Shown here: piece after piece, positions 1-9,752 of the stretch
Layout of the letters: each line of letters begins with the position of its first letter
How positions within the stretch are numbered: position 1 is the stretch's first letter
From: Candidatus Woesearchaeota archaeon
GTDB taxonomy: Archaea > Nanobdellota > Nanobdellia > Woesearchaeales > J072
Reading direction: 5' to 3'
Assembly (NCBI GenBank): GCA_003695265.1
Contig: RFII01000102.1
Location: 1 to 32,313 of the forward strand
DNA: 32,313 bases
The notes under the pieces: model-generated
What the model saw: only the letters and a program-made list of their open reading frames with translations
Told to the model about the DNA's origin: nothing
The model's database searches: none
Made by a program: the position numbers and the translations under genes

Positions 1-49
1 ATATGAATATGTGAAAACTATTATAAAAAAGTAATGTTTTTAGGGAATT

Positions 50-67
50 CAAAGGGGCATCCCTTTG
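50..67 (-). terminator. 7-bp perfect hairpin (CAAAGGG-GCAT-CCCTTTG) 3' of tRNA-Asn; possible terminator or processing structure
   Basis: Perfect inverted repeat read directly, 33 nt downstream of the tRNA 3' end on the minus strand. No convincing U-tract. Confidence 0.25.
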
Positions 68-99
68 TTAAAAATTAAATTGTTATTAAAAAAAGAATA

Positions 100-185
100 C
101 GCCTCGGGAGAGACTCGAACTCTCGACCTCGCGGTTTCTTCCAAAGAGGTAACAGCCGCGCGCTCCACCACTAAGCTACCGAGGC
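100..185 (-). tRNA. tRNA-Asn (anticodon GUU) with a probable 14-nt intron at 136-149 (canonical 37/38 position)
   Basis: Minus strand reads GCCTCGG...CCGAGGC (7-bp acceptor stem), D-arm AGCTTAGTGGTGGAGC, anticodon stem CGCGG/CCGCG, loop CTGTTA[CCTCTTTGGAAGAA]A, and T-arm GAGAGTTCGAGTCTCTC. Removing the bracketed 14 nt restores a 7-nt loop CTGTTAA. The intron contains TCTT-TGG-AAGA, able to form a 4-bp helix. Confidence 0.9.
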
Positions 186-297
186 ATTCCGTAATGCTTC
201 ACCCTCTGAGGATTAATATTTAATTTAAATAACTTTCGAAAGAAATGTTTTAAATTTCAATAATTGCTTCCGCGTAAGAAGATGTAATGATATGAAT

Positions 298-1725
298 TCA
301 AACAACTTCTCCGACAACACTCCTTAGCATGTGGCTTTTTATTTTTACGTTAAAAAATGATTTTAGAGGAAGCCTTTTTTTAATACCAACAATTATTGGG
401 TATGTGCCAAGCTGCCTTCCAAAAGTTGTTTTCCCGTCATAAACCTCAGTCCTGACTTCTTTTAGGATTGTTCCTTCAGGGATTATTTTTCTCAGCATTG
501 GCCAGTCTATTTTCTGCCTTATCTCATTGCGCCACTTCCAGTAATATTTCCTGTTTTTCTTTAAGTACTTATTACCAGCTGTTCTTTGCAGGTCAGTTCC
601 CGGGTAAATGTTGACTTGCCTGATGTTTATTCTTCTTAGCAGAAGATTTTCTTTGTAAATCTTGTTCAGCCAGCGCATGTTCTCATTATGGGTTTCTTTT
701 GATTCTTCTTTTAGCCCGAATAATATGTTTATTCCAGGCAGGAATTTAGGCATTCCGTTACTTCCTATTTTTCTTCCATGCTTGTTTATTATGCGGATTG
801 CCTTCATGGTCTGCTCTGGCGTCGTGTTCAGGTTGTTTGCCTCAATCACTTTTGTGTCAAAGCTTTCAACGCCGAAAGCCGCAACATTGCCTGGCGTGCA
901 ATACTTAACAATAAGCTCTGTTTTCTCATCAGTAACAGAATTAGGGTTTACATTGTCAATATGAAGGACTTTTATTTCAGGGCATTCCTGCCATATCACC
1001 TTAAGCAACTCTTCAAGCCAAGGATATGAATAAAAGCAGCTTTGCTTGCCCAGCCTGAAATGCCTGCATCCTAAATTGTAGAGCTCCTTAATCTCATTTA
1101 TTATAAAATCCGGTTTTCTGAACCTGACGTATTTGTGCTTTACCGGTTCCAGGCAAAAAGAGCATTTTCCTGGGCAGCCGCGGCTTGTTTCAATCTCAAT
1201 AATCCTAAGATCGTTAATCTGCTTTATAACAGAAGCGCCTTCCCTTGCCTTAAGGTCATTAAAGTCAAAGTTATAATCTCTCATTTCATCAAACTCATTT
1301 TCATTAACCCTTTCAAAGAATTTTCCACCCTCAAGCTGGGTTCCAGAAACAGCAGGCCCGGTCAGAACCTTTTTACATTTAAAGCCTCTTGTGAGATTAA
1401 TAACCTCTCTCAGAGTTCCTGGAATTGCAGACAAATATTTTCCAGGAGTGTGAACACCCAGTATTATTATGAGCTCAGAAATGCTTTCAAGAATTTTTTG
1501 CACGTCCTGAGAATTTTTTGTGGTGTTATAAACAGAAATATCGGTTTTCTGGGATGGTTTGCTTGACTGTTTTTTCTTTTTTTTCCACGACCTCAAATCA
1601 TCTATTGTCAAGTAATAAGCCGGCTTTATACGACCGTAAATGTACCTTGGGTAAACGCCCAAATAAGGGGGAACTCCTAGGCCTGACGGCTCGTCAGTGT
1701 AGCAGTCAAGGATTGCGCGCTTCAT
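298..1725 (-). CDS. Radical SAM protein (archaeal, B12-binding-type architecture likely)
   Basis: CxxxCxxC radical SAM motif in 'ETSRGCPGKCSFCLEP'; 'FRKPDFIINEIKELYNLGCRHFRLG' and 'PGINILFGLKEESKETHNENMRWL' are typical radical SAM core stretches. Confidence 0.85.
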   Translation of the reverse strand: MKRAILDCYTDEPSGLGVPPYLGVYPRYIYGRIKPAYYLTIDDLRSWKKKKKQSSKPSQKTDISVYNTTKNSQDVQKILESISELIIILGVHTPGKYLSAIPGTLREVINLTRGFKCKKVLTGPAVSGTQLEGGKFFERVNENEFDEMRDYNFDFNDLKAREGASVIKQINDLRIIEIETSRGCPGKCSFCLEPVKHKYVRFRKPDFIINEIKELYNLGCRHFRLGKQSCFYSYPWLEELLKVIWQECPEIKVLHIDNVNPNSVTDEKTELIVKYCTPGNVAAFGVESFDTKVIEANNLNTTPEQTMKAIRIINKHGRKIGSNGMPKFLPGINILFGLKEESKETHNENMRWLNKIYKENLLLRRINIRQVNIYPGTDLQRTAGNKYLKKNRKYYWKWRNEIRQKIDWPMLRKIIPEGTILKEVRTEVYDGKTTFGRQLGTYPIIVGIKKRLPLKSFFNVKIKSHMLRSVVGEVV

Positions 1726-1841
1726 AAAAAAAAAGAATTTTCTAGGAGTATAAAAACCTTGGCAAACATTTCAAGAAAGTATGAATAAAATTTTAACTAA
1801 TAAAAGCAACTTTTTTAAAGTTAAGATTTATTCTCTTTTTT

Positions 1842-2777
1842 ATGAGAGCATACACTTTGAGAGACGAGAAAATCATTCGTGTTGGAATCAAGAACATTCC
1901 TAAGAAAGGTCTTGTTTGGATAAGATGCACCAGGCTTGATGAGGAATCTGTCTCAAAGCTTTCTGAACTTTCAAAAATACCGTTAGCCGAGCTTAAAGAG
2001 ACATTTGAGGAGGATGAGAGGCCAAAGCTAAGCGTCAAGAAATATCTGGAACTGATTTATCACGTGCCACACAAGGATAACGGCGAATTAATGACAGCCC
2101 CATTATATTTTTACCTGTCTGAGAATTTGATAATAACAGTTGAGAAAGAGAAAAGCCAGATTCTTAACAATCTTGAGGAATCAATGAAGAAAAACAGGCT
2201 CAAGTTCCTTTTCAAGAAGCCGTGCGGCTACTTTCTTTATTATATTATCGACAAGATAAACGATGAGTTCCTTATTAATATTGACAGAACAACGGAAAAT
2301 CTTGACATATTCAAAAGAAGCTCTGAACACACACAGGTAAATTTTAAGCAATTGTATGAATTAAGCGTTACATCAGCGTTCTTTAACAGAGCGCTAATAG
2401 CAAACATAGAGGTTTTAAACAGCCTGCGAAAAACGTATTTCAAGCATCTCACAAGCTCTGACCGCGAGCTTTATTCAGAACTTTATTTTGATGCGTTGCA
2501 AATACTTGACACAGAGAAGATTCAGCGAGAGATGATATCAAATATTTTCAATCTCGAATCCATTATGAGCCAGAACAGGCTTAACCTTCTAATAAAGCGC
2601 CTTACCTCAATAGCCCTTATAATAATGATCCCTACTTTGATAACAGGAATATACGGAATGAATGTGAGAAACATGCCTCTTGCCGATTCTGAAGCAGGAT
2701 TTTTCATGATTATGAGCTTTATGTTTTTGATTACTGTATTTCTTGCAGTTTTGTTTAAGGTTCTTGATTGGATATAA
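1842..2777 (+). CDS. corA: CorA-family Mg2+/Co2+ transporter
   Basis: C-terminal 'TLITGIYGMNVRNMPLADSEAGF' carries the CorA GMN signature between two TM helices, with the expected soluble N-terminal domain. Confidence 0.9.
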   Translation: MRAYTLRDEKIIRVGIKNIPKKGLVWIRCTRLDEESVSKLSELSKIPLAELKETFEEDERPKLSVKKYLELIYHVPHKDNGELMTAPLYFYLSENLIITVEKEKSQILNNLEESMKKNRLKFLFKKPCGYFLYYIIDKINDEFLINIDRTTENLDIFKRSSEHTQVNFKQLYELSVTSAFFNRALIANIEVLNSLRKTYFKHLTSSDRELYSELYFDALQILDTEKIQREMISNIFNLESIMSQNRLNLLIKRLTSIALIIMIPTLITGIYGMNVRNMPLADSEAGFFMIMSFMFLITVFLAVLFKVLDWI

Positions 2778-2871
2778 AGCAAAAGAGAACGCTTTTTAGT
2801 AAGTAAGAAAGTTGAGGAATTGTTTAAAATCAAAAGATTAATAAAAATCAAGAAGAATAGTTTTTAATTGT

Positions 2872-3327
2872 ATGGTTGCAGAACAGAACATATTCAGCAC
2901 AGGGTTATTTTGGGCAGTTTTCATATCATTTGCACTGGCAGAAACAATAAAGTTTGTGACAAAGTCAATTAAGGAAGGGAAAATAAGCATACATAACATT
3001 TTCGGGCTGGGTGGAATGCCAAGCTCGCACTCAGCCTCAGTAACGAGCGTGGTCACTTACATTTTTTTGCTTCAGGGGTTCAGCACTCTCTTCGCTGTTG
3101 CCTTTGTTTTTGCTGTCATAACAATAAATGATGCCATGGGCGTACGGTTAGTCACAGGAATCCAAAACAGAATACTTAAGAGAATCGTGCCAGAGAAAAA
3201 CCGGAGCAAAAGAACATCAAGAAAACTTGACTCATTGGTCGGCCACACACCAGTAGAGGTTTTTGTAGGCCTTGCAATAGGAATGCTGGTATCATTAGTC
3301 GTGTATTACTTCTTTTTTATTTTTTGA
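2872..3327 (+). CDS. DUF212 / divergent PAP2-family membrane protein
   Basis: 'GLGGMPSSHSASVTSVVTY' and 'INDAMGVRLVTGIQ' match the DUF212 (acid phosphatase/vanadium haloperoxidase-related) pattern. Confidence 0.75.
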   Translation: MVAEQNIFSTGLFWAVFISFALAETIKFVTKSIKEGKISIHNIFGLGGMPSSHSASVTSVVTYIFLLQGFSTLFAVAFVFAVITINDAMGVRLVTGIQNRILKRIVPEKNRSKRTSRKLDSLVGHTPVEVFVGLAIGMLVSLVVYYFFFIF

Positions 3328-3814
3328 CTAAGAGAATTATTATTATAATAAGGATAAGACCCATATTGGCGTAAAACCACTTGTCCTTGTGAAACCTTTT
3401 TGTAGGCCTCCACGCTCCTATGCCAAAGAGACGTGACTTAATATGAAAGCGTGGCCAAAACCATTTTATGCCTGTCTGGTCAAAGGAATCAATAAGCAGA
3501 TGAACTATTATCCCAACAAACATTGAGACTGCCTTGAGCTTGTCAAGAGTTGCAAAATAAGCTATAAGCGAGAATATTATCGCACCCCAAAGCGAATGAA
3601 ACCGCGAGCGGTCATAATAAAGAAGCCTTTTAAGCCAGTATATCCTCTTTTCTTCTTTCTTCCAATGCCTTCTAATACTTGTGTAAATAAAACCTAATGA
3701 ATGGTCAATGTCAATTATGACAGCACCCACTATAAAGAAAGTGAACACAAGCTTGTTCTCAAAAAAAAGCAGGTAAGACAAAACGCCAACCAAAAAATGA
3801 CCTAAAACATCCAT
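3317..3814 (-). CDS. YdjM/DUF457-like inner-membrane metal-dependent hydrolase
   Basis: 'MDVLGHFLVGVLSYLL...GAVIIDIDHSLGF...DRSRFHSLWGAIIF...HLLIDSFDQTGIKWFWP' shows the H/D/H pattern of this family. Start set at the internal Met (track ORF begins 3826). Confidence 0.65.
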   Translation of the reverse strand: MDVLGHFLVGVLSYLLFFENKLVFTFFIVGAVIIDIDHSLGFIYTSIRRHWKKEEKRIYWLKRLLYYDRSRFHSLWGAIIFSLIAYFATLDKLKAVSMFVGIIVHLLIDSFDQTGIKWFWPRFHIKSRLFGIGAWRPTKRFHKDKWFYANMGLILIIIIILLVKK

Positions 3815-3898
3815 TATGAGACACAATAATCAAAGGAAGATATATAAATTTAATTGTTAGCTACTCATTATTTTTTTAGGATGTTTATATTATTAAAA

Positions 3899-6670
3899 CT
3901 AAGTTCTGCATCTACCAGCGCTACAATAATTGTATGCGTATTGAGTACAATTATACTGGAAAGAGCTTGAAGCATTGCCAGAGCATGTTTTCTCTATCAA
4001 AATATCAGAATTAAGGCACTCATCAAAAACAATGGTGTTATTTGTGTTGTTCAAAGTGCCGACACAACCACGGTTTGTTGGGTTTGAGTCGTCACTATCT
4101 TGGCAAAAATCAGGGGGGAAAGAGCCGCAGTCAGCAGCGCAATAACATGGAACAACGCCAGGATTGTTTAAGCAGTCAGGATCAGAAGGGTATTTTGATT
4201 CGCTCACGTCACAAACGCCATCACCGCAGTAAGCGCAGCACTTTGAATTCTGCTGGAAAGTGCAGTCAGGGTCAACAGAACAGTAAGGATCAGCCTCGCA
4301 TGCGTTGTTACAATAAAGGTCTTGGTCACAGTCAAGATCACAAGGAGGATTACCTTTCATCACCAAGGGGTTTCCACCCCCACATAGTAAAGAAGCCTGG
4401 CCAACATTGCCATTATCATACTGCATAAATTTAACATTGCACATCACAGCATTGCCAGTAGCACCATTCTTTGTGTCAACAACAGGCTTCATTACAAAAG
4501 GACTTCCACCACCAAAAAAAGCGCCTTCATTAACAGTGCTGTGCCAACCGCCATTAGAAGAGCCCCACTGCGCAGCCCACGGCTCAGGCCTATTGTCAAA
4601 ATAAGTTTCTAAAGACTCGCAAGAACTTCCCAAATCAACATAACAACCCTCACCTTTCTCTAAAACCAAATCGTAATCGTACAGATTACAAAGGCCGTAC
4701 AATTCACTGCAGTTAGCACAATCATTGGGACAATTTTGGGAGTTTTCCCCGCTGAATCCGTGGCAAATCCCATCACCGCAAGATGTAGGATCGCGAATAG
4801 TGGTTAAAGGGTCTCCCAAGAGGTTAAGGCCGAACCAAACCCATCTCATCCTGGCATGCCAATAAGGATTGATATGATTCTCCTTAGAAGAGACAAAAGC
4901 GCTGCCCAGGGTAAAATTCCTATCACTAAAAATTGCTTTAAAAAACGCCTCATCAAACCTCCAAGATGTGCTGCCGACAACACCAGAAGAATACCAACCT
5001 AATGCAGTGTTACCTATATAAGCAAAAGGACCATTAATATCAGTAACCATCTTCTCAGCAAAAGAATCTTCATAAGAGAAATCAGCAGTGTTGCAAGCCC
5101 AGCTGTAAACAAAGAAATAATCTGTATTAGTCAAACTGCTAATATCACCAATAGTGAAATGATCCCACCCACCAATATCTCCATGGCTCGCCTCATTAAC
5201 AATGTAAACGCCATTGTTTAAAGCATTAACTAAATCAGTCGTTCCATAATCAAGACCTTCATAAGGGCATTCATAAAGCCTTTCAACATCATAACCATCA
5301 ATGTAAGTAGAAATTAGCTCCTTACCCCAGTCAGCACAAGAGCATTCCAAACCACCCAAATCAGATCCGACAATCAACGCTTTCTTAAGGTAAGGGTCAG
5401 TATCAGGCCTAGACTCATAATTTATAATTTTATCAAGCCAGTTCTGTGCCTCATTAAGATTGCTCACAGGAACTCTTCCAATAATAACCTCACTGTAAAA
5501 GTCTGCTTCTTCACCAGCGCTCCCTCCTGCTTGTGCTGCACCGTTATAATCAGATGGGTCAGCCTCGCCATAAATGCCATCATTGTCATTATCCCATGTG
5601 CCGTCCAATCCGGAAAAGTACAGGTCAGAAGGAGCAGTATAAGTGTAACCATTCTCAGTAAAAAACCACAAATTCCTATAAGGAATCTTGTCTGTGTCTC
5701 CTGCCAACAAAACATAATCAACGCCTGAAAGGTACTGGTTAAGAATAAAGTTTCTCAGTTCCACAGCATCATCTACATCAGGATCAGTAAGTATGTCCTC
5801 AATATTAACAACACCTCTTGCATCATATCCCTGAAGATGCCTATAAACATAAAGATTATTAAAAATGAAACTGTAATCGGAAGATGCAATTATTAAATAA
5901 CCTATGTTAGAAGGGTTCTGCGCCATTATTGCATGGCCTGTAATCCTAGCAAAATCAGTGTAAGCCTTAACATCATTCTTGTTCTCAACAAATTTCTCAA
6001 CCAACTTTTTGTCCCTGTCAAGACCTCTGAAAGTCCTGGGAAGCTTCTTGCCTGGAGCATCCCTGAACTTAACATTAACTTTTAGATTAGGATAATAAAC
6101 AAGCTTTCCAGAAAGAGGATAATACCTCACAGGAAAGACGCTAATAGGTATTATTTCATAACCACGCCACACGCCTGATGGGTGTACTTTATAAAATTCC
6201 TTAGGAAAAGGATTGTTAGACATATAAATATTGGTATTTTTTACACTTGGCTTGGCCTCAACAAAATGATTGAACTCCTCCTCGCCAAACACAACGTCAA
6301 AACCAGAACCTAGCTCAACAGGCTCGCCGGGCACAACCTCAATATGATCAAAAACCTTACCAGCAGGAACAACAAATCGCAAATTCTTTACAGGCAGCAA
6401 AGGCTCGCCGGGCCTTCCAGCATTACTCAAGCCAGGAACCTGAACTATTTTATTGTTTTTTTTCTTCTTTTCTTCTATTCTCACAACAGGCTTAGCAAAA
6501 GACAGCTCAGAACTCACCTCATACAGAGGAGCCCTAACCACAGGCTGAGATGTAACAGGCTGGCGTGGTTGAATTTTATGAAAAACTGCTTTCACACCAG
6601 CTCGCTCACCATTCTCAACACAAGCGCTGAGAAAGATTAAGGTTATCAAAACAGCAAGCAAAAACCTCAT
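3899..6670 (-). CDS. Secreted lipoprotein-like cysteine peptidase of the C25 (gingipain) family with Cys-rich C-terminus
   Basis: N-terminal 'MRFLLAVLITLIFLSACVENG' has a lipobox-like LSAC. 'DVDDAVELRNFILNQYLSGVDYVLLAGDTDKIPYR', 'NEASHGDIGGWDHF' (catalytic His) and 'YFFVYSWACNTADFSYEDSFAEKMV' (catalytic Cys) follow the C25 layout. C-terminal CGDGxC segments ('CGDGICHGFSGENSQNCPNDC', 'CGDGVCDVSESKYPSDPDC'). Confidence 0.8.
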   Translation of the reverse strand: MRFLLAVLITLIFLSACVENGERAGVKAVFHKIQPRQPVTSQPVVRAPLYEVSSELSFAKPVVRIEEKKKKNNKIVQVPGLSNAGRPGEPLLPVKNLRFVVPAGKVFDHIEVVPGEPVELGSGFDVVFGEEEFNHFVEAKPSVKNTNIYMSNNPFPKEFYKVHPSGVWRGYEIIPISVFPVRYYPLSGKLVYYPNLKVNVKFRDAPGKKLPRTFRGLDRDKKLVEKFVENKNDVKAYTDFARITGHAIMAQNPSNIGYLIIASSDYSFIFNNLYVYRHLQGYDARGVVNIEDILTDPDVDDAVELRNFILNQYLSGVDYVLLAGDTDKIPYRNLWFFTENGYTYTAPSDLYFSGLDGTWDNDNDGIYGEADPSDYNGAAQAGGSAGEEADFYSEVIIGRVPVSNLNEAQNWLDKIINYESRPDTDPYLKKALIVGSDLGGLECSCADWGKELISTYIDGYDVERLYECPYEGLDYGTTDLVNALNNGVYIVNEASHGDIGGWDHFTIGDISSLTNTDYFFVYSWACNTADFSYEDSFAEKMVTDINGPFAYIGNTALGWYSSGVVGSTSWRFDEAFFKAIFSDRNFTLGSAFVSSKENHINPYWHARMRWVWFGLNLLGDPLTTIRDPTSCGDGICHGFSGENSQNCPNDCANCSELYGLCNLYDYDLVLEKGEGCYVDLGSSCESLETYFDNRPEPWAAQWGSSNGGWHSTVNEGAFFGGGSPFVMKPVVDTKNGATGNAVMCNVKFMQYDNGNVGQASLLCGGGNPLVMKGNPPCDLDCDQDLYCNNACEADPYCSVDPDCTFQQNSKCCAYCGDGVCDVSESKYPSDPDCLNNPGVVPCYCAADCGSFPPDFCQDSDDSNPTNRGCVGTLNNTNNTIVFDECLNSDILIEKTCSGNASSSFQYNCTQYAYNYCSAGRCRT

Positions 6671-6788
6671 TTTACACAATTATTTGATAGATTAATATAA
6701 ATAATTTACTGAAACCCAACAAAAAGCAATACTTAATATGAAATAATAAGTTAATCAGCAACGCTTAAATAAATCAATTAACATTGTT

Positions 6789-7349
6789 ATGGTTATGAAC
6801 AATTTATTGGAATTGGTGCTTAAATCAGCTTACTTTATTGCGCCCGCGGCTCTTGCAAACATAGCTCCAGTGTTCTCCCATAAGATTCTTAAAGGGAAAG
6901 CTGTTCCAGTAGATCTTGGGAAAAAATTTGGCAGAAAGCCTTTGTTCGGAAGCCATAAGACTTACAAAGGGTTTTTTGCAGGAGTAATAACAGCAATCAT
7001 TGTTGTTTTTTTGCAGAAGGAAATTTATTTTGTTGATGGATTCAAAGAGTTCAGCTTGATTGATTATTCTAGTATTAATCCGTTTTTTCTTGGCTTTCTG
7101 TTCGGATTCGGCGCAATGTTTGGAGACTTGGCTGAAAGCTTTGTGAAAAGGAGGGTAGGAAAAAAACCAGGAGAGGCATTTGTGCCTTGGGACCAATTAG
7201 ATTTTATTATAGGCGCTTTGGTGTTAACAAGCTTTGTTTACGTGCCGCCATGGCAGGTTATATTAGCTGCTCTTATTATAACATTAATATTTCACATTCT
7301 TCTTTCATTAGCTGCTTATTATTTGGGATTGAAAAAAGACAAGTTATAA
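6789..7349 (+). CDS. carS: CDP-archaeol synthase (CDP-2,3-bis-O-geranylgeranyl-sn-glycerol synthase)
   Basis: 'YFIAPAALANIAPVF', 'GRKPLFGSHKTYKGFFAGVI', 'GDLAESFVKRRVGKKPGEAFVPWDQLDFIIGAL' are characteristic CarS (DUF46) motifs. Confidence 0.9.
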   Translation: MVMNNLLELVLKSAYFIAPAALANIAPVFSHKILKGKAVPVDLGKKFGRKPLFGSHKTYKGFFAGVITAIIVVFLQKEIYFVDGFKEFSLIDYSSINPFFLGFLFGFGAMFGDLAESFVKRRVGKKPGEAFVPWDQLDFIIGALVLTSFVYVPPWQVILAALIITLIFHILLSLAAYYLGLKKDKL

Positions 7350-7775
7350 GAACAGGAATAAAAAATATCCTAAGGCTATAAAGCCGAGGATTGTTAATAT
7401 AGCCTTGTTGGCAATTTCTCTTGGCTTCTTCCTTATTAAAAGCAGCGTTCCCGCAGGAATGCCGTAAATGAATATTAAAGTGGGGAGCAGATAATTCTCG
7501 CTTCTGTAAAAAGAGAAGAGAACTGCGAGGAACAGGTAAGCAAACAGCTCGTCAAATTTTAAGCGGAACAAAACTATGAAGAGAAGAATGCCTAAGATGA
7601 CAGACCAGTAAGTTGCTCCAAGAAACACAACCAGGATTAATGAGAAGAAAAGGTTTTTGAGAATGTAAAAGTATTTTTTTCCGGTCTTATGCTCGTCTCT
7701 TGTCAGCATTCCTATTATTATTCCAGCGACTAAGCCCAAAGATGCAAAAACCAATGTCAAAAGATAAGAGAGCAT
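7344..7775 (-). CDS. Hypothetical multi-pass membrane protein
   Basis: 143-aa ORF with several hydrophobic segments; clean convergent arrangement with carS. Confidence 0.6.
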   Translation of the reverse strand: MLSYLLTLVFASLGLVAGIIIGMLTRDEHKTGKKYFYILKNLFFSLILVVFLGATYWSVILGILLFIVLFRLKFDELFAYLFLAVLFSFYRSENYLLPTLIFIYGIPAGTLLLIRKKPREIANKAILTILGFIALGYFLFLFL

Positions 7776-7839
7776 TTGATGATTAAATTCAAAAAAGTAT
7801 TTATACTTTGCTAAAATACCCTCAAAGAGGTGGTGGTTT

Positions 7840-8547
7840 ATGAGAGCCTTGTATTTAGATGACAGCTATCTGAAAGAGTTTGAGTCTGTTGTGAAAGAAG
7901 TGAATCAGGACAAGTTCGTTGTTTTAGAGAACACTGCTTTTTACCCTAATGGTGGAGGGCAGCCTTATGACACTGGAAAAATTATTTCAGAGAATGGAAA
8001 AGAGTACAAAGTCGTTTTTGTGGGCAAGTTTTCTGGCCAGATAAGCCATGAGGTTGACAAGCCAGGATTAAAAGTTGGGGACAGGATAAAAGGAATAATT
8101 GACTGGGAGAGGAGGTACAGGCTTATGAGAATGCACACTGCCTCCCACATAATAGCCAACGTTTTCCATAATGATGCCGGCGCAAAAATAACAGGGAATC
8201 AGCTCGGCATTGAAAAAAGCAGGGTTGATTTCAGCCTAGAAAGATTTGACCGCGAACTCATTAATAATTATATAAAAAAGGCAAATGAGATTATTAAGAG
8301 AAACTTGGAAGTGAGCGTGGAGTTTGTGCCGCGCGAAGAAGCAGAAAAGGATCCTAGCCTTTTCAAGCTTGCAATGAGTTTTCCGCACGACTTTAAAGAG
8401 CTGCGAATAGTGTCTATTGGCGATGTTGACAGGCAGTGCGACGGTGGCACCCACGTAAAGAACACTAGCGAAATAGGAACTGTTGAGCTTGTTAAGCTTG
8501 AGAATAAGGGAAAGAACAACAGGAGGGTTTATTTCACTCTTTCTTAA
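7840..8547 (+). CDS. alaX: Alanyl-tRNA editing protein AlaX
   Basis: 'LMRMHTASHIIANVF' (HxxxH) and 'RQCDGGTHVKNTSEIG' (CxxxH) zinc-editing motifs; Shine-Dalgarno-like GAGGTGG just upstream. Confidence 0.9.
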   Translation: MRALYLDDSYLKEFESVVKEVNQDKFVVLENTAFYPNGGGQPYDTGKIISENGKEYKVVFVGKFSGQISHEVDKPGLKVGDRIKGIIDWERRYRLMRMHTASHIIANVFHNDAGAKITGNQLGIEKSRVDFSLERFDRELINNYIKKANEIIKRNLEVSVEFVPREEAEKDPSLFKLAMSFPHDFKELRIVSIGDVDRQCDGGTHVKNTSEIGTVELVKLENKGKNNRRVYFTLS

Positions 8548-8602
8548 GAACGCAAAGTATATAAATAAGCTGTTGGCCGCCACAGCACCTAAGGTGATTA
8601 AC

Positions 8603-9232
8603 ATGGTATTTAGAGATGGTTTATTAGATGTAGTGGAAAAAGAAGAGGAAGTTAGGAGAGGGCAGGTTGTTGCTGCTAGGATTTTGGAGCAAAGAAGAGT
8701 AAACTCAAACCAGTACGGCGAGAGATTATCAGGAATGATGTATTTGTCATATTCTAATGGGAAACTTATTTCTGTGTTCAGCCCTTATTTGATAGAATAT
8801 AAGAAAGGAGAAAGTTTGCCTGTGGCAATAGTTGGTGATGAGCCTGGGTTTGCCAGCCTTGCAGGGTTGTTTGTTGGCCTGCTGCCAGAAATGGTTGTTC
8901 CTGACCTAAGGCCTGTTAATTATGGAAGCGGGAACAGGCAGTTTGCGTTCACATCAGGAAGCTTTCAAATCCCATTCTTCGGCGGCTATTCAAAAAGACA
9001 GTTTTCAGGTTATAATTTTGAGAGGGAACCTGATAATAACTGTATTTATCAAGGCATTGTAATGTCAACAGGAGTGAATGATGGCTCTCGCGCTTATTTT
9101 GGTAGAATTCACACAAACCTAAGCAAGCAACCAAATGCCAGAAACTTGGAAGCCAATAATGCACATGAGATCGCTGATTTTCTCCAAAGAGGATTCGACT
9201 TTGAGTGGAGAGACAGGGTAAGCTTCAGATAG
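8603..9232 (+). CDS. Conserved hypothetical protein
   Basis: ORF with coding-like composition; probable start ATG at 8603 preceded by AAGGTGATTA, rather than the track start at 8483 which overlaps alaX. Confidence 0.6.
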   Translation: MVFRDGLLDVVEKEEEVRRGQVVAARILEQRRVNSNQYGERLSGMMYLSYSNGKLISVFSPYLIEYKKGESLPVAIVGDEPGFASLAGLFVGLLPEMVVPDLRPVNYGSGNRQFAFTSGSFQIPFFGGYSKRQFSGYNFEREPDNNCIYQGIVMSTGVNDGSRAYFGRIHTNLSKQPNARNLEANNAHEIADFLQRGFDFEWRDRVSFR

Positions 9233-9300
9233 GCCTTTTCTTTTTCCAACATTTTTAGAAAAGAAAACGTTTAAATAGAGAACACTTTATAATATTTAGG

Positions 9301-9732
9301 ATGGTTGAGGATGTTAATAAGATAATACAAAAGAACAGGCTGGCCAAAGAGTTGAAGAGGCATGGCATTGCTGATGATTCTGCGCAAGCGTTCTCACAGG
9401 CTAATGAGATAATTGGCGGAGAGAAGATTGGATTAACTGAAAAAAATACTGAGAAGCTCCAGAACAATGATAGGAATATTATAGCAGATATTAATTCACT
9501 GCAGCGTTTTAGGGAATCTGCGCATGCAAGAATGAATGAGCTTTCAGAACAGATTTCCGGCATTAAAAGCCAGCTTAAGGAAGTATTGGATTTGATGAGT
9601 AAACTGGAAAAAAGCAATAGTCCAAAGCAAAAAATTTCTGAAGAGCCAAAGAAATCCGCGCCTATTGATAGAAACAACGTGTCTCCTGATGATGTTCAGA
9701 TAGACAAAATATTTTATTACGGGCAAAAATAA
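9301..9732 (+). CDS. Hypothetical coiled-coil protein
   Basis: 143-aa polar heptad-like ORF; promoter-like AACGTTTAAATAGAG upstream. Confidence 0.6.
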   Translation: MVEDVNKIIQKNRLAKELKRHGIADDSAQAFSQANEIIGGEKIGLTEKNTEKLQNNDRNIIADINSLQRFRESAHARMNELSEQISGIKSQLKEVLDLMSKLEKSNSPKQKISEEPKKSAPIDRNNVSPDDVQIDKIFYYGQK

Positions 9733-9752
9733 AGAAGCAAAAATAAAGAAAT

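Noticed and set aside
4042-4428. 128-aa plus-strand ORF rich in His, Arg, Ser and Gln
   Set aside because: Antisense to the Cys-rich tail of the C25 peptidase; composition is a frame artefact.
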